Assembly: GCF_003350375.1 (NCBI RefSeq)
Contig: NZ_QQAR01000009.1
Span: 62,001 to 126,000 of the forward strand
Length of the DNA: 64,000 bases
DNA from: Flavobacterium sp. AG291
GTDB taxonomy: Bacteria > Bacteroidota > Bacteroidia > Flavobacteriales > Flavobacteriaceae
Direction: 5' to 3'
Below, piece after piece: positions 24,776 through 32,694 of this stretch. Every line of letters starts with the position of its first letter. Positions within the stretch are counted from its first letter, which is position 1. The translations under genes and the position numbers were made by a program. Below the pieces are notes generated by a model, which did no database searches, was not told where the DNA came from, and was given only the letters and a program-made list of their open reading frames with translations.

Positions 24776-25351
24776 ATGAGAGAAAAACGATTCAACCTTG
24801 CCAGCAGGCTTCTACATTGGGCTATTGCTTTTACTTTTTTATATATAATGCTAACTGTGCTGCTTCGTATGGGGTGGATGAATAAAGGCAGTATGGGCAC
24901 AATAATACATGATGGCCTTGCCGAACAAAATGTTGCCATTTCCCAGGATGATGCTATTGGTTTAGCTAAAAAAGTGCGCAGGCCTATGTGGAATACTCAT
25001 ATTATCGCCGGTTATGTTTTGGTTGGGTTATTTGTAGTGCGTATTATCCTTACCTGGGTACAGGGTGCAGGCTTTGTAAGTCCGTTAAAGAAAGGTATTA
25101 CACAATATGAGAGATTCAAATCATGGGTTTATGTGATTTTCTATATTCTTTTAGGAGCTTCGCTGTTTACAGGGTTGATGATGGAATTTGGTCCCGAAAG
25201 CCTTGAGCATACTATGGAAGATATCCATGTACTTTCTCTATATTATTCAGTAACTTTTATAGTGCTTCATACTGCTGGTGTTCTTATTGCTGATGCAGGA
25301 AAGGAAAGAGGGATTATCTCTAAAATTATAAGTGGGGATAAGCCATTATAG
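24776..25351 (+). CDS. Cytochrome b561-like membrane protein
   Basis: 191 residues from ATG 24776; the open frame upstream overlaps the promoter. The architecture is four transmembrane helices with candidate heme-ligand histidines: H in ASRLLHWAIAF (helix 1), H in RPMWNTHIIAGYVLVGLFV (helix 2), H in EDIHVLSLYYSVTFIVLHTAGV (helix 4). This fits the cytochrome b561 / Ni-hydrogenase b-type family, which moves electrons between the quinone pool and periplasmic partners. No catalytic redox subunit is adjacent. A small membrane protein gene follows after 14 nt and may belong to the same unit. Confidence 0.85.
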   Translation: MREKRFNLASRLLHWAIAFTFLYIMLTVLLRMGWMNKGSMGTIIHDGLAEQNVAISQDDAIGLAKKVRRPMWNTHIIAGYVLVGLFVVRIILTWVQGAGFVSPLKKGITQYERFKSWVYVIFYILLGASLFTGLMMEFGPESLEHTMEDIHVLSLYYSVTFIVLHTAGVLIADAGKERGIISKIISGDKPL

Positions 25352-25365
25352 TTTAAAATTTCAAC

Positions 25366-25569
25366 ATGGGACTTGAAGTTATAGTTGAAATTATTGGAGA
25401 AACAATTTTTATGCTTGTCGATTTGCCTGGAACATATGTTCATTGGCTTCTGAAAGGAAAGAAAATGCCGTTCAAAGAAATTGAAGAGCGTTATTTTGGT
25501 ATAAATGTCCTGTTGTCATTGTTGATGTATTTTTTATTAGGATTGATTATTTATATTATTATACAATAA
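25366..25569 (+). CDS. Small membrane protein, function unknown
   Basis: 67 residues with two hydrophobic segments, about 4-20 (VIVEIIGETIFMLVDL) and 47-66 (VLLSLLMYFLLGLIIYIII), joined by a short basic loop (HWLLKGKKMPFKEIEERYFG). The gene starts 14 nt after the cytochrome b stop and is likely cotranscribed, so it may be an accessory subunit. I know no family for it. The ATG, the AT-rich codon use and the conserved spacing support a real gene. Confidence 0.6.
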   Translation: MGLEVIVEIIGETIFMLVDLPGTYVHWLLKGKKMPFKEIEERYFGINVLLSLLMYFLLGLIIYIIIQ

Positions 25570-25596
25570 ATAACGTCATTCTGTGAGGTTTTGCGC

Positions 25597-25604
25597 TACC
25601 TTTG
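25597..25604 (+). promoter_or_regulatory. -7 box of the NYN-LOTUS gene
   Basis: TACCTTTG, a perfect TAnnTTTG match, 17 nt before the ATG at 25622. No clear -33 element. Confidence 0.45.
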
Positions 25605-25621
25605 AGTAAATCTTATCACTT

Positions 25622-26383
25622 ATGAGTAGTACAATACAAGATCTAAGGCTTGCCGTTTTAATTGATGCCGATAATGTTCCCTATGCCAATGTAAAGGAAA
25701 TGTTTGAGGAAATTGCCAAGTATGGCACACCTACATTCAAACGGATTTATGCCGACTGGACTAAGCCAACTGTATCAGGATGGAAAAAGGTACTGCTCGA
25801 AAATGCCATTACGCCCATACAGCAATACAGCTATTCAAGCGGAAAAAATGCTACCGATAGCGCTATGATCATCGATGCGATGGATATACTTTATACGGGT
25901 AAGGTTGACGGATTTTGCATTGTTTCTTCCGATAGTGATTTTACACGTCTTGCTACCCGTCTTCGCGAAGCCGGTATGAAGGTAATAGGCATAGGGGAGA
26001 AGAAGACGCTTATTCCGTTCATATCAGCCTGTGATAAGTTTATCTATATCGAGATACTTGGGAAAAATGATACTGATGCTGATATTGAAGATGATGCGAA
26101 AGAAGAAAAAGCAACTCCTGCAGTTAAACATCCTATAAGTAAGGTAGACAGAGGGCTTATAAAGCTTCTTAGTCAGAGTATAAACGATCTTGCAGATGAA
26201 AATGGATGGGCCTTTTTGGGTGATCTGGGTAATTTCATCCTCAAAAAACAGCCTGATTTTGACTCCAGAAATTATGGTTATCCAAAAATGCTGGCGCTTA
26301 TAAAAAGTATTGATAAATTTGTTGTTGATGAAAGGGATACGGGCAAAAGCAAAATTAAGCACGTATATGTAAGGAATAAATAA
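25622..26383 (+). CDS. NYN-domain ribonuclease-like protein with C-terminal LOTUS/OST-HTH domain
   Basis: 253 residues. The N-terminal NYN (LabA/DUF88, PIN-like) domain covers about 8-145: VLIDADNVPY has the first acidic metal ligand, NATDSAMIIDAMDIL the second, and FCIVSSDSDFTRLATRLREAG the third. A linker rich in D, E and K follows. Residues about 170-250 form an OST-HTH/LOTUS winged-helix (LIKLLSQSINDLADENGWAFLGDLGNF, YPKMLALIKSIDKF). NYN proteins are predicted metal-dependent ribonucleases and LOTUS domains bind RNA, including G-quadruplexes. The protein probably processes or silences RNA. A 92-residue gene starts directly after its stop codon. Confidence 0.9.
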   Translation: MSSTIQDLRLAVLIDADNVPYANVKEMFEEIAKYGTPTFKRIYADWTKPTVSGWKKVLLENAITPIQQYSYSSGKNATDSAMIIDAMDILYTGKVDGFCIVSSDSDFTRLATRLREAGMKVIGIGEKKTLIPFISACDKFIYIEILGKNDTDADIEDDAKEEKATPAVKHPISKVDRGLIKLLSQSINDLADENGWAFLGDLGNFILKKQPDFDSRNYGYPKMLALIKSIDKFVVDERDTGKSKIKHVYVRNK

Positions 26384-26384
26384 A

Positions 26385-26663
26385 ATGAAAGAAATAAAGA
26401 AACTTACCGAAGCCATACTGCGAAAAGACAAAAGCGTAAACAAAACGCAGTTTGATAAGGAATGGTTCTATTCAGTAGAAGATCTTGAAGATTACCTGAA
26501 AGAAGATCTTACCGGAATAGAGTCGGTTACGCTGCCGTTGGACTTTGATGGTGTAAAATATCCCATTCAGTGTACTACCTGGGAAGACCTTGAACGATTC
26601 CTGCACAGAGACCCGGTAGAAAGTTTCAGGGGAAGTGTACTTAAGAACAGAAAAAAAGAATAG
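26385..26663 (+). CDS. Small conserved-looking protein coupled to the NYN gene
   Basis: 92 residues, highly charged, no signal or membrane segment. Notable segments are WFYSVEDLEDYLKEDLTGIES and CTTWEDLERFLHRDPVESF; both have a W...(V)EDLExFL pattern, suggesting an internal two-fold repeat. The ATG lies 2 nt after the NYN stop, indicating translational coupling and a shared function. I recognise no domain. It could be an adaptor or inhibitor of the NYN protein, but this rests on position only. Confidence 0.65.
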   Translation: MKEIKKLTEAILRKDKSVNKTQFDKEWFYSVEDLEDYLKEDLTGIESVTLPLDFDGVKYPIQCTTWEDLERFLHRDPVESFRGSVLKNRKKE

Positions 26664-26724
26664 GCGGTTTCAGTGTCAATATACTGATGTTATCCGACAA
26701 CTGACAACTATCAACCGACAACAA

Positions 26725-29217
26725 TTACTCCAATATATCTAAAAAGGTTAGCCCGAAAATTACACCGTCATTTACAAAACCGCTTTCGTATGACCTGATA
26801 TAGTCTATCCTGAAAAATCGCGCTTTTCCCCATCCTACATTATCAAGCCCAATTGTAAATTCCGAATACGGATTACGTTCCGGTGTAGCAAGTACATGAT
26901 AACCTGCCACCAAGTGATAATTCAGTTTGTTGAATAACGGAATGGAATTGGTAAGGAATCCCTTGAAATTGTGTTCCAAATGCCCTTCAAAATACTGATC
27001 ATTTGTACTGTGCGAATAGTATGGAAGGAAGTTAAACACATTAAGATAGCGTTCTGATTTACCTATATGGGTTTCATTACCGTTAAAATGCCTGTAATCA
27101 GTAAAGGCTATGTTTTCTGAATTGAAGAATTTCCCAGTTCTGAAGCTAACGCCAAGTTCACCTTTGTTACCAACTGTCAGGTCATAATTCACTTTCGCTG
27201 ACAGGTGATCAAAATTATAATCGTTAATACTTGAGGCAAACCCTTTCTCATATTTCAGGAAAACGCGTGGGTATTTATCGTTAGCGATGGTTTCCCTGCC
27301 GTTAGGTCGCGTCCTGTATTTTTGCCCGAAACTTATACGTGTTGCAAGCGACACCTTATACATATGATGCTTTTCAAAGGCCGGTGTTTCATTATCATAG
27401 CGGGTATCATCATCATACAGTAATAATGGATTGTTAGATGTATAAGGCTTGTAAGCATCTTTAAGTGTCGAAAACTTAGTATTGTTGAAAAGCGATTTCT
27501 TGCGGGTGTATTCCGCGGTTCCATAAAGATAAAGCCCGTTTATAATCTCTTCCTCATAACTAAGGCGTAAAAAATTATTGTCATACAGTTTCATATAATT
27601 GTCCTTGAAGAAAAGTGTGCTGATACTGTTTACAATCCTGTTTATAGGGTTTTCAGGATTAAATTGCTCAATGCTGCTGCCTCCTTTCAGCGTAATTATC
27701 CTTTTACTGAAATTATTAAACTTGCGTGAAATCGTACCCGTAGCTCTAAACCGCTGTTCGGCAAAGCCATAGTTCAGGTCGGTGCCTATAGTAGTATATG
27801 TTTGTTTGTCGGGATTGTGTTTTGTAAAATAAAATCCGGGTGCAAGGTTATAAGCCTGAACTGTATTAAAACCAAGCCTGCGTACAATTCCGGTATAGCT
27901 TATCTGCCAGTTCTTTTCGGTGTTGTAATATACGTAACCTATTGGGGTTGAAAGCCATTTAAAGCGGTTGCGCTGAAGATCAAGAGCATTAATATGCGAT
28001 TTTCTTCCAGTCGCCTCCTGTAGGCTGTCTTTGCGACGATAATCGGTAATTTCCTCGCTGGTAAGCGGTATCGGGCGGTTTTTATTCCAATAACTATCAG
28101 GCAGGTTGTTGGCGCTGTCTTCAAAACGCTGAATTTCCGCAGTGAAAGTTTTGGGTCCGAAAACGGGATTTAAAACATAATTACTATATACTGACGAGAA
28201 TCTGCCATTAAAGCCCACGCCAAACAATCCTGCATCAAAATCCAGTATTTGTGTGTTTTTAGTCCAAGTTTTTTCTTTGCTGTTATAGCCAAAGTTTTGC
28301 TTTATGTTAAGGGTGTTCAGCAGATCCTTTCCAATCTGGCTTCCTTTTATGCTGAGGTCAACGCCATATAACTGCCAGCTGTCTTCTACTATATAGATGT
28401 AGCCATTAAAAGCAGGTTCCTTTTCTCTTTTAGAAGTAACTTTTATTTTATTAATGAGATGACGGTCGTTGGTATAAAAAGTACTTTCAAGCTGATATTT
28501 GTAGTAATTAAAAGCGTTTTCTGCTATTGGCGAAACCGCATTTACATTAAAGGGCAGGTAGTTGTCATAGAAATCAAATTCGGCAGCCTGAGCATTATTA
28601 TAGCTCATGCCGTTATCTTCGCCGCTTACTTTTGATGCAATAACGCGTTCATACATCTTTCCCGGCTTTTCATATTTAATATGTGATACCGTTTCAGAAA
28701 GGTACAGTATACCATTACCGGATTTGTCGAGCGAGGCCCCCATATCACCAACTTTTTGCCCCAAAATTTTCTCAGGAACATTTTGCAGTCTGAAAATGCC
28801 TCGTGAATAAAAGTCAGCTTCAAACGCCTTAGTGCGTTCACTGTTATCTTTTCGGTGCGCAATTGCAAATCGCATTATTTGCTCTCCGGGATTATTTTCA
28901 TTGGTTATTACAACTTCTTTCAGAATGAATTGCTCTTCTTCAAGAATCACATTCAGGATGACAGGTTGTGATGATGCATCAGTTTCAATTTCCCGCGTCT
29001 TATAACCCAATGACTGGAATAAAAGCGTATGATGTCCTTTGGGTATATTAAGCGAATAACTGCCGTCTTCATTGGAAGAAGTGCTGTTGTAAGTTCCTTT
29101 TACGGTAATGCCTGCAAAAGAAACAGGCTGACCGTTTTTTTGGGTAATTCGTCCTTTTACCTGGGCAAAAGAAATTGTGCCGTTTAACAGCAATAAAAGT
29201 AAAAGGACATTTTTCAT
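26725..29217 (-). CDS. DUF5686 outer-membrane protein with CarboxypepD_reg-like domain (paralogue 2)
   Basis: 830 residues with a Sec signal peptide (MKNVLLLLLLLNGTISFAQ). A CarboxypepD_reg-like domain is at about 20-95 (KGRITQKNGQPVSFAGI). The DUF5686 region occupies the rest and ends GVIFGLTFLDILE, almost the same end as the paralogue at 22092-24569. Shared blocks include GNGILYLSETVSHI, NSISTLFFKDNYMKLYDN and FTDYRHFNGNETH. The pair probably arose by duplication; they differ in loops, so they may handle different ligands. It is probably in the outer membrane. aroQ lies 11 nt upstream in the same direction and could drive its transcription. Confidence 0.9.
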   Translation of the reverse strand: MKNVLLLLLLLNGTISFAQVKGRITQKNGQPVSFAGITVKGTYNSTSSNEDGSYSLNIPKGHHTLLFQSLGYKTREIETDASSQPVILNVILEEEQFILKEVVITNENNPGEQIMRFAIAHRKDNSERTKAFEADFYSRGIFRLQNVPEKILGQKVGDMGASLDKSGNGILYLSETVSHIKYEKPGKMYERVIASKVSGEDNGMSYNNAQAAEFDFYDNYLPFNVNAVSPIAENAFNYYKYQLESTFYTNDRHLINKIKVTSKREKEPAFNGYIYIVEDSWQLYGVDLSIKGSQIGKDLLNTLNIKQNFGYNSKEKTWTKNTQILDFDAGLFGVGFNGRFSSVYSNYVLNPVFGPKTFTAEIQRFEDSANNLPDSYWNKNRPIPLTSEEITDYRRKDSLQEATGRKSHINALDLQRNRFKWLSTPIGYVYYNTEKNWQISYTGIVRRLGFNTVQAYNLAPGFYFTKHNPDKQTYTTIGTDLNYGFAEQRFRATGTISRKFNNFSKRIITLKGGSSIEQFNPENPINRIVNSISTLFFKDNYMKLYDNNFLRLSYEEEIINGLYLYGTAEYTRKKSLFNNTKFSTLKDAYKPYTSNNPLLLYDDDTRYDNETPAFEKHHMYKVSLATRISFGQKYRTRPNGRETIANDKYPRVFLKYEKGFASSINDYNFDHLSAKVNYDLTVGNKGELGVSFRTGKFFNSENIAFTDYRHFNGNETHIGKSERYLNVFNFLPYYSHSTNDQYFEGHLEHNFKGFLTNSIPLFNKLNYHLVAGYHVLATPERNPYSEFTIGLDNVGWGKARFFRIDYIRSYESGFVNDGVIFGLTFLDILE

Positions 29218-29228
29218 AGTGTTTTTTT

Positions 29229-29645
29229 TTAAGGTAGTAAGGCATGTAAGGCGAGCTCATAGCCTTTAAGTCCAAAGCCTACTATTACTCCTGTTGAAAC
29301 AGGTGATAAATACGACTGGTGTCTAAATGTCTCACGTGAAAAGGTATTTGATATATGTACCTCTATTACGGGAGATGTAACAGCTTTTACGGCATCAGCA
29401 ATACCTATTGAAGTATGGGTATAGGCTCCGGCATTTAATATTATTCCATCATGGTTAAATCCTGTTTCCTGTATTTTCGTTATAATTTCGCCTTCAATAT
29501 TGCTTTGGTAATATTCCAGTTTTATACCCGGAAATTTTTGCTGCAATTCGGCAAGATAATCTTCAAAGGTTCTGCCTCCGTATACCTCAGGTTCGCGTAC
29601 GCCAAGCAGGTTAAGGTTAGGGCCGTTTATAATAATAATGTTCAT
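29229..29645 (-). CDS. aroQ: Type II 3-dehydroquinate dehydratase
   Basis: 138 residues, a complete type II DHQase. The conserved N-terminus INGPNLNLLGVREPEVYG holds the active-site loop (R and Y), followed by YYQSNIEGEIITKIQ, LNAGAYTHTSIGIADA with the substrate-binding asparagine and tyrosine, and EVHISNTFSRETFRHQSYLSP with the catalytic histidine and arginine. It dehydrates 3-dehydroquinate to 3-dehydroshikimate in aromatic amino-acid synthesis. The family forms dodecamers of about 145 residues, so the length is normal. The DUF5686 gene follows after 11 nt. Confidence 0.97.
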   Translation of the reverse strand: MNIIIINGPNLNLLGVREPEVYGGRTFEDYLAELQQKFPGIKLEYYQSNIEGEIITKIQETGFNHDGIILNAGAYTHTSIGIADAVKAVTSPVIEVHISNTFSRETFRHQSYLSPVSTGVIVGFGLKGYELALHALLP

Positions 29646-29726
29646 CAGTATGTTTTTGTAAATTTAAGTATAAGGCTTGCAGAGTGTATGTGGTTTAATA
29701 CTATTTTTAACATATTTACTTATAAA

Positions 29727-29762
29727 AAAGCCGGTCATGTCTAAAAAGACATACCGGCTTTT
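29727..29762. terminator. Strong hairpin terminator between aroQ and the OMP gene
   Basis: AAAAGCCGGT-ATGTCT stem pairing with AGACAT-ACCGGCTTTT around a 4-nt loop, with an A-run on the left that becomes a T-run for leftward transcription. It ends the minus-strand OMP gene before aroQ. Confidence 0.85.
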
Positions 29763-29780
29763 GAATTATTGTTAATTTTT

Positions 29781-30308
29781 TTAGAAATAGTAACCTGCAG
29801 ATAACTGGAATACATTGTTTTTTACTTTTATATCGCTATCGTCATTTACATTGCTAAGACCAATATTATAACGAGCCTGAACAAATACCCCGCCTATAAT
29901 TTTAAGCTCAGCTCCCAGTGATGCAGCTGTATCGAAAGATTTAGTATCGAAAGCTTCTTTTGCATCATTTACAAGGAATGAAAACTGTGGTCCTGCTGTT
30001 AAGCTTAGTTTGCTTGGGATAAGATAAAACTTAGCCAATACCGGAACTGAAATATAGTCAAGGTTAACATCATCTACGCCTTCTACTTTAGCTCCCTGAG
30101 AAGAGAATAAACCTTCAACCTGTACTCCAAGGATCGCAAGGTCGAGTTCAAGAGCTGCACCTGCATGCCAGCTTGTTATTCCGTCTGTGTTAACGTCGCC
30201 GCTGAAGTTTGAAAAGTTGGCTCCTGCTTTAAAACCAAACTCCAGGCCCTGAGCCTGAACTGTTATACCCGCAGTTAGCATTGCAAATAAAAAAATGATC
30301 TTTTTCAT
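29781..30308 (-). CDS. PorT-like outer-membrane beta-barrel protein (OMP cluster, gene 1)
   Basis: 175 residues with a Sec signal peptide (MKKIIFLFAMLTAGITVQAQ). The mature protein is an eight-strand-type small barrel: it starts LEFGFKAGANFSNFSGDV, has alternating hydrophobic strands (ISVPVLAKFYLIP, LSLTAGPQFSFLV) and ends on an aromatic residue (QLSAGYYF), as barrel proteins do. The GFKAGANFS start and YxxVPVLAKFY motif are shared with the neighbours at 30700 and 32695. Domain family: PorT/outer-membrane beta-barrel (PF13568-type). Function unknown; many such proteins are abundant porin-like or structural. A full promoter lies upstream. Confidence 0.88.
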   Translation of the reverse strand: MKKIIFLFAMLTAGITVQAQGLEFGFKAGANFSNFSGDVNTDGITSWHAGAALELDLAILGVQVEGLFSSQGAKVEGVDDVNLDYISVPVLAKFYLIPSKLSLTAGPQFSFLVNDAKEAFDTKSFDTAASLGAELKIIGGVFVQARYNIGLSNVNDDSDIKVKNNVFQLSAGYYF

Positions 30309-30699
30309 GGTTAGTCAATTATAAATCGGTTTATAAAATAGTTATGTAATTGCTCGAAATTGCCAGGCATTTACCCTGCAAAAGTAAGGAAAAGTAGTAC
30401 TAACAAAACTTTTTTAACCCTATTTTGGCTTTTTTAAAATGTTAAATTTATTTTAATTTATCTGAAAATCAACGTAAAAAATAATAATTATTCAATGGTT
30501 TTGTTTTGTTTGTGTTTTTGTATTTAATGTGTTCTTTTACAATATCTTATGGGTTTTGTTTTGGGTATTTTAAACTTTAGCTTAATATTTTCTTGTAAAA
30601 TTGTTAATAAAATTGCTGATAATACCTATTTATAGGGATTTTTTTTGTTAAAATTTTTAATATTTTTGTCGGACACAATAACTAAAATTTAGACACAAA
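30309..30699. other. 391-bp divergent intergenic region of the OMP cluster
   Basis: Very AT-rich spacer between two divergent OMP genes. It carries the leftward promoter at 30379-30407 and a likely rightward -7 box TATTTTTG at 30661-30668. No ORF or other structure is seen. Confidence 0.5.
30379..30407 (-). promoter_or_regulatory. Full Bacteroidota promoter of OMP gene 1
   Basis: On the minus strand TTTG (30404-30407), a 17-nt spacer and TACTTTTG (30379-30386), matching -33/-7. The predicted leader is about 65 nt. Confidence 0.65.
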
Positions 30700-31227
30700 A
30701 TGAAAAAACTTTTATTATCAGCTGTAGCTGTTATGGCCTTTGGTTATGCAGCACAAGCGCAAAGCGATGAAATGAAATTTGGTGTTAAAGCGGGTGCTAA
30801 TTTCACTAATTTTGGTGGAGATGTTGAGGATACCGATGGTAAAACAGGTTTCTATGTTGGAGGTCTTGTAGATTTACCAATATCAGGAAATTTTCATGTT
30901 CAACCGGAGTTAATGTATTCTTCTGAAGGTGCAGACGATCTAGGTATCGATTATCTTAGAATTCCTGTTATGGCTAAATATTATGTAATGGAAGGATTAA
31001 GCCTTCAGGCAGGTCCGGAAATCGCTTTTAAAGTAAGTGCTGATGATCTTATCGATGAAGGAACAAAATCAATGGATTTTGGTCTTGGAGCAGGAGCTGC
31101 TTATGAACTTCCAATGGGTTTGTTTTTTGACGTAAGATATAACCTTGGTCTTTCTGATATAAGCGATGATGGTCCATTCGAAATAAAAAATACAGGTTTC
31201 CAGGTTGGAGCCGGATGGAGATTCTAG
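30700..31227 (+). CDS. PorT-like outer-membrane beta-barrel protein (OMP cluster, gene 2)
   Basis: 175 residues, same length as gene 1. Signal peptide MKKLLLSAVAVMAFGYAAQAQ. The mature protein has FGVKAGANFTNFGGDV, YLRIPVMAKYYVMEGLSLQAG and an aromatic C-terminus (GAGWRF), all typical of PF13568-type barrels. It is closely related to genes 1 and 5 of this cluster. The first 45 or so nucleotides are nearly identical to the start of the gene at 32017, although the mature proteins differ. A perfect hairpin terminator follows, so it is transcribed alone. Confidence 0.88.
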   Translation: MKKLLLSAVAVMAFGYAAQAQSDEMKFGVKAGANFTNFGGDVEDTDGKTGFYVGGLVDLPISGNFHVQPELMYSSEGADDLGIDYLRIPVMAKYYVMEGLSLQAGPEIAFKVSADDLIDEGTKSMDFGLGAGAAYELPMGLFFDVRYNLGLSDISDDGPFEIKNTGFQVGAGWRF

Positions 31228-31249
31228 TAAGAATTTTATTTTATAATAT

Positions 31250-31276
31250 AACCTCTGCACTTGCAGAGGTTTTTTA
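31250..31276 (+). terminator. Rho-independent terminator after OMP gene 2
   Basis: ACCTCTGCA/TGCAGAGGT stem with a 2-nt loop and six following T. Confidence 0.9.
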
Positions 31277-31351
31277 TTTACAAATAATTATAGTTTATTT
31301 CTTGTTAATTTTTTTGTATATTGCCTTTTCAAACAGTTACTTAAATTAGGT

Positions 31352-31846
31352 ATGAAAAAACTATTACTATTATTTAGTATCTCTTTAGGCTTTGCTGCCA
31401 ATGCTCAGTCTGACCGTTTAATAGGGGTGCATTTTGGAGCACCTGTTGGTGATGCGGCTGATATATCTACATTAAATTTTGGTGTTGATTGTGCTGTCTT
31501 GTTTTATGTAACGGATGAATTTTATGCTGGTGCTTCCGGAGCATTTACTCGTTTTGTAGGGAAAGAGGTTGCTCATGAATTTGGTTCCTCAAAGATTGAG
31601 AGTTTTAATTTTATCTATTTAGCTGGCTCGGCTGAGTATTCTTTTGACAAATTATTTGCTGTTGTTGATTTAGGTTATGCTTTTTGCTCAGGCAATACTG
31701 ATTTGGGAATGACGGGATTGTATTATCAGCCTAAAATTGGATATCACATTATTGAAGGTTTAGATATACATATTGGTTATAAGAGTTTTTTACTGGGTGG
31801 GCAGAATATTGGCGCATTTGGTGGCGGACTTTCTTATAGATACTAG
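31352..31846 (+). CDS. Outer-membrane beta-barrel protein (OMP cluster, gene 3)
   Basis: 164 residues. Signal peptide MKKLLLLFSISLGFAANAQ. The mature sequence begins SDRLIGVHFGAPVGDA and has glycine- and aromatic-rich strands (FYAGASGAFTRFVG, DIHIGYKSFLLGGQNIG), ending GGGLSYRY. It is a small barrel but lacks the GVKAGANF start of its neighbours, so it is a more distant family member. Function unknown. Two cysteines in the mature part (CAVLFYV, YAFCSGN) could form a disulfide. Confidence 0.8.
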   Translation: MKKLLLLFSISLGFAANAQSDRLIGVHFGAPVGDAADISTLNFGVDCAVLFYVTDEFYAGASGAFTRFVGKEVAHEFGSSKIESFNFIYLAGSAEYSFDKLFAVVDLGYAFCSGNTDLGMTGLYYQPKIGYHIIEGLDIHIGYKSFLLGGQNIGAFGGGLSYRY

Positions 31847-31982
31847 CTTGTTAGTTCGAAATTTAAAGATCGCTGGTGTAAAGAATTCTTTTTTTAATTG
31901 TTATTATTTGATAGTGAGGTTACTAAACGGTTAGGAAATAAAAATCCCTATCAAAGGGTATTTTCCTATTAAAAAAAAGGCA

Positions 31983-31990
31983 TAGCTTTG
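31983..31990 (+). promoter_or_regulatory. -7 box of OMP gene 4
   Basis: TAGCTTTG fits TAnnTTTG, 26 nt before the ATG at 32017. The -33 region is poorly conserved. Confidence 0.5.
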
Positions 31991-32016
31991 CCGCCAAATA
32001 ATCAAATCAATTAAAA

Positions 32017-32622
32017 ATGAAAAAATTATTATTATCAGCTGCGGCTGTTATGGCTTTTGCATTTACAAATGCTCAGGAAACTGCAACTACAAAAGGTTTT
32101 TCTCAGGGAGATGTATTCATTACAGGTTCTGTAGGATTTGGAAGTGAAAAAACTGGCGATGCTAAAACTAACTCTTTCAACTTTTCTCCAAAAGCAGGTT
32201 ACTTTGTAACTAGTAATATTGCAGTTGGTCTTCAGGTTGGTCTATCTAGCGAGACTGATAAAGTTGAAACTCCACTTGGAGATGTTGAAGATAAGCAAAC
32301 TGCTCTTGAAATTGGTGCTTTTGGTAGATACTACTTTACTCCAACAAGAAACTTCTCTTTCTTCGGACAGCTTTCTGCAGGTTATATGTCTAACAAAGTA
32401 GAGAATGATGGCGATCCTGAGTACAAAGAGAACGGTGTAAACATCGCTCTTGCTCCTGGTGTTAGCTACTTTGTTTCTGAGCACATCGCTTTTGAAGCTA
32501 CTTTCGGTATTTTGGGTTACAGAACTCTAAAACCGGATGTTGATGGTGCTGAATCTACAAACACTTTCAACCTTGGCGCTAACTTTAGCGATATCAACTT
32601 TGGTATGGTTTACAAATTCTAA
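32017..32622 (+). CDS. Outer-membrane beta-barrel protein, probably abundant (OMP cluster, gene 4)
   Basis: 201 residues. Signal peptide MKKLLLSAAAVMAFAFTNAQ. The mature protein has the OMP_b-brl pattern (DVFITGSVGFGSEKTG, KAGYFVTSNIAVGLQVGLS, GAFGRYYFTPTRNFSFFGQL) and ends FGMVYKF. Codon choice favours C-ending codons for Phe, Asn and Ile (TTC, AAC, ATC), particularly in the last third, which in flavobacteria usually marks high expression. It has its own -7 box and a strong terminator. It may be a major outer-membrane structural protein; the ligand is unknown. Confidence 0.88.
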   Translation: MKKLLLSAAAVMAFAFTNAQETATTKGFSQGDVFITGSVGFGSEKTGDAKTNSFNFSPKAGYFVTSNIAVGLQVGLSSETDKVETPLGDVEDKQTALEIGAFGRYYFTPTRNFSFFGQLSAGYMSNKVENDGDPEYKENGVNIALAPGVSYFVSEHIAFEATFGILGYRTLKPDVDGAESTNTFNLGANFSDINFGMVYKF

Positions 32623-32645
32623 TATTTGTTCTTAGTTATATTACA

Positions 32646-32670
32646 AAAGCCTCCGCGTAGCGGAGGCTTT
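32646..32670. terminator. Bidirectional terminator between OMP genes 4 and 5
   Basis: AAAGCCTCCGC/GCGGAGGCTTT stem with a 3-nt loop, located between two convergent OMP genes. Confidence 0.85.
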
Positions 32671-32694
32671 GTTGTTTTAAGCAAAATGGCACGC

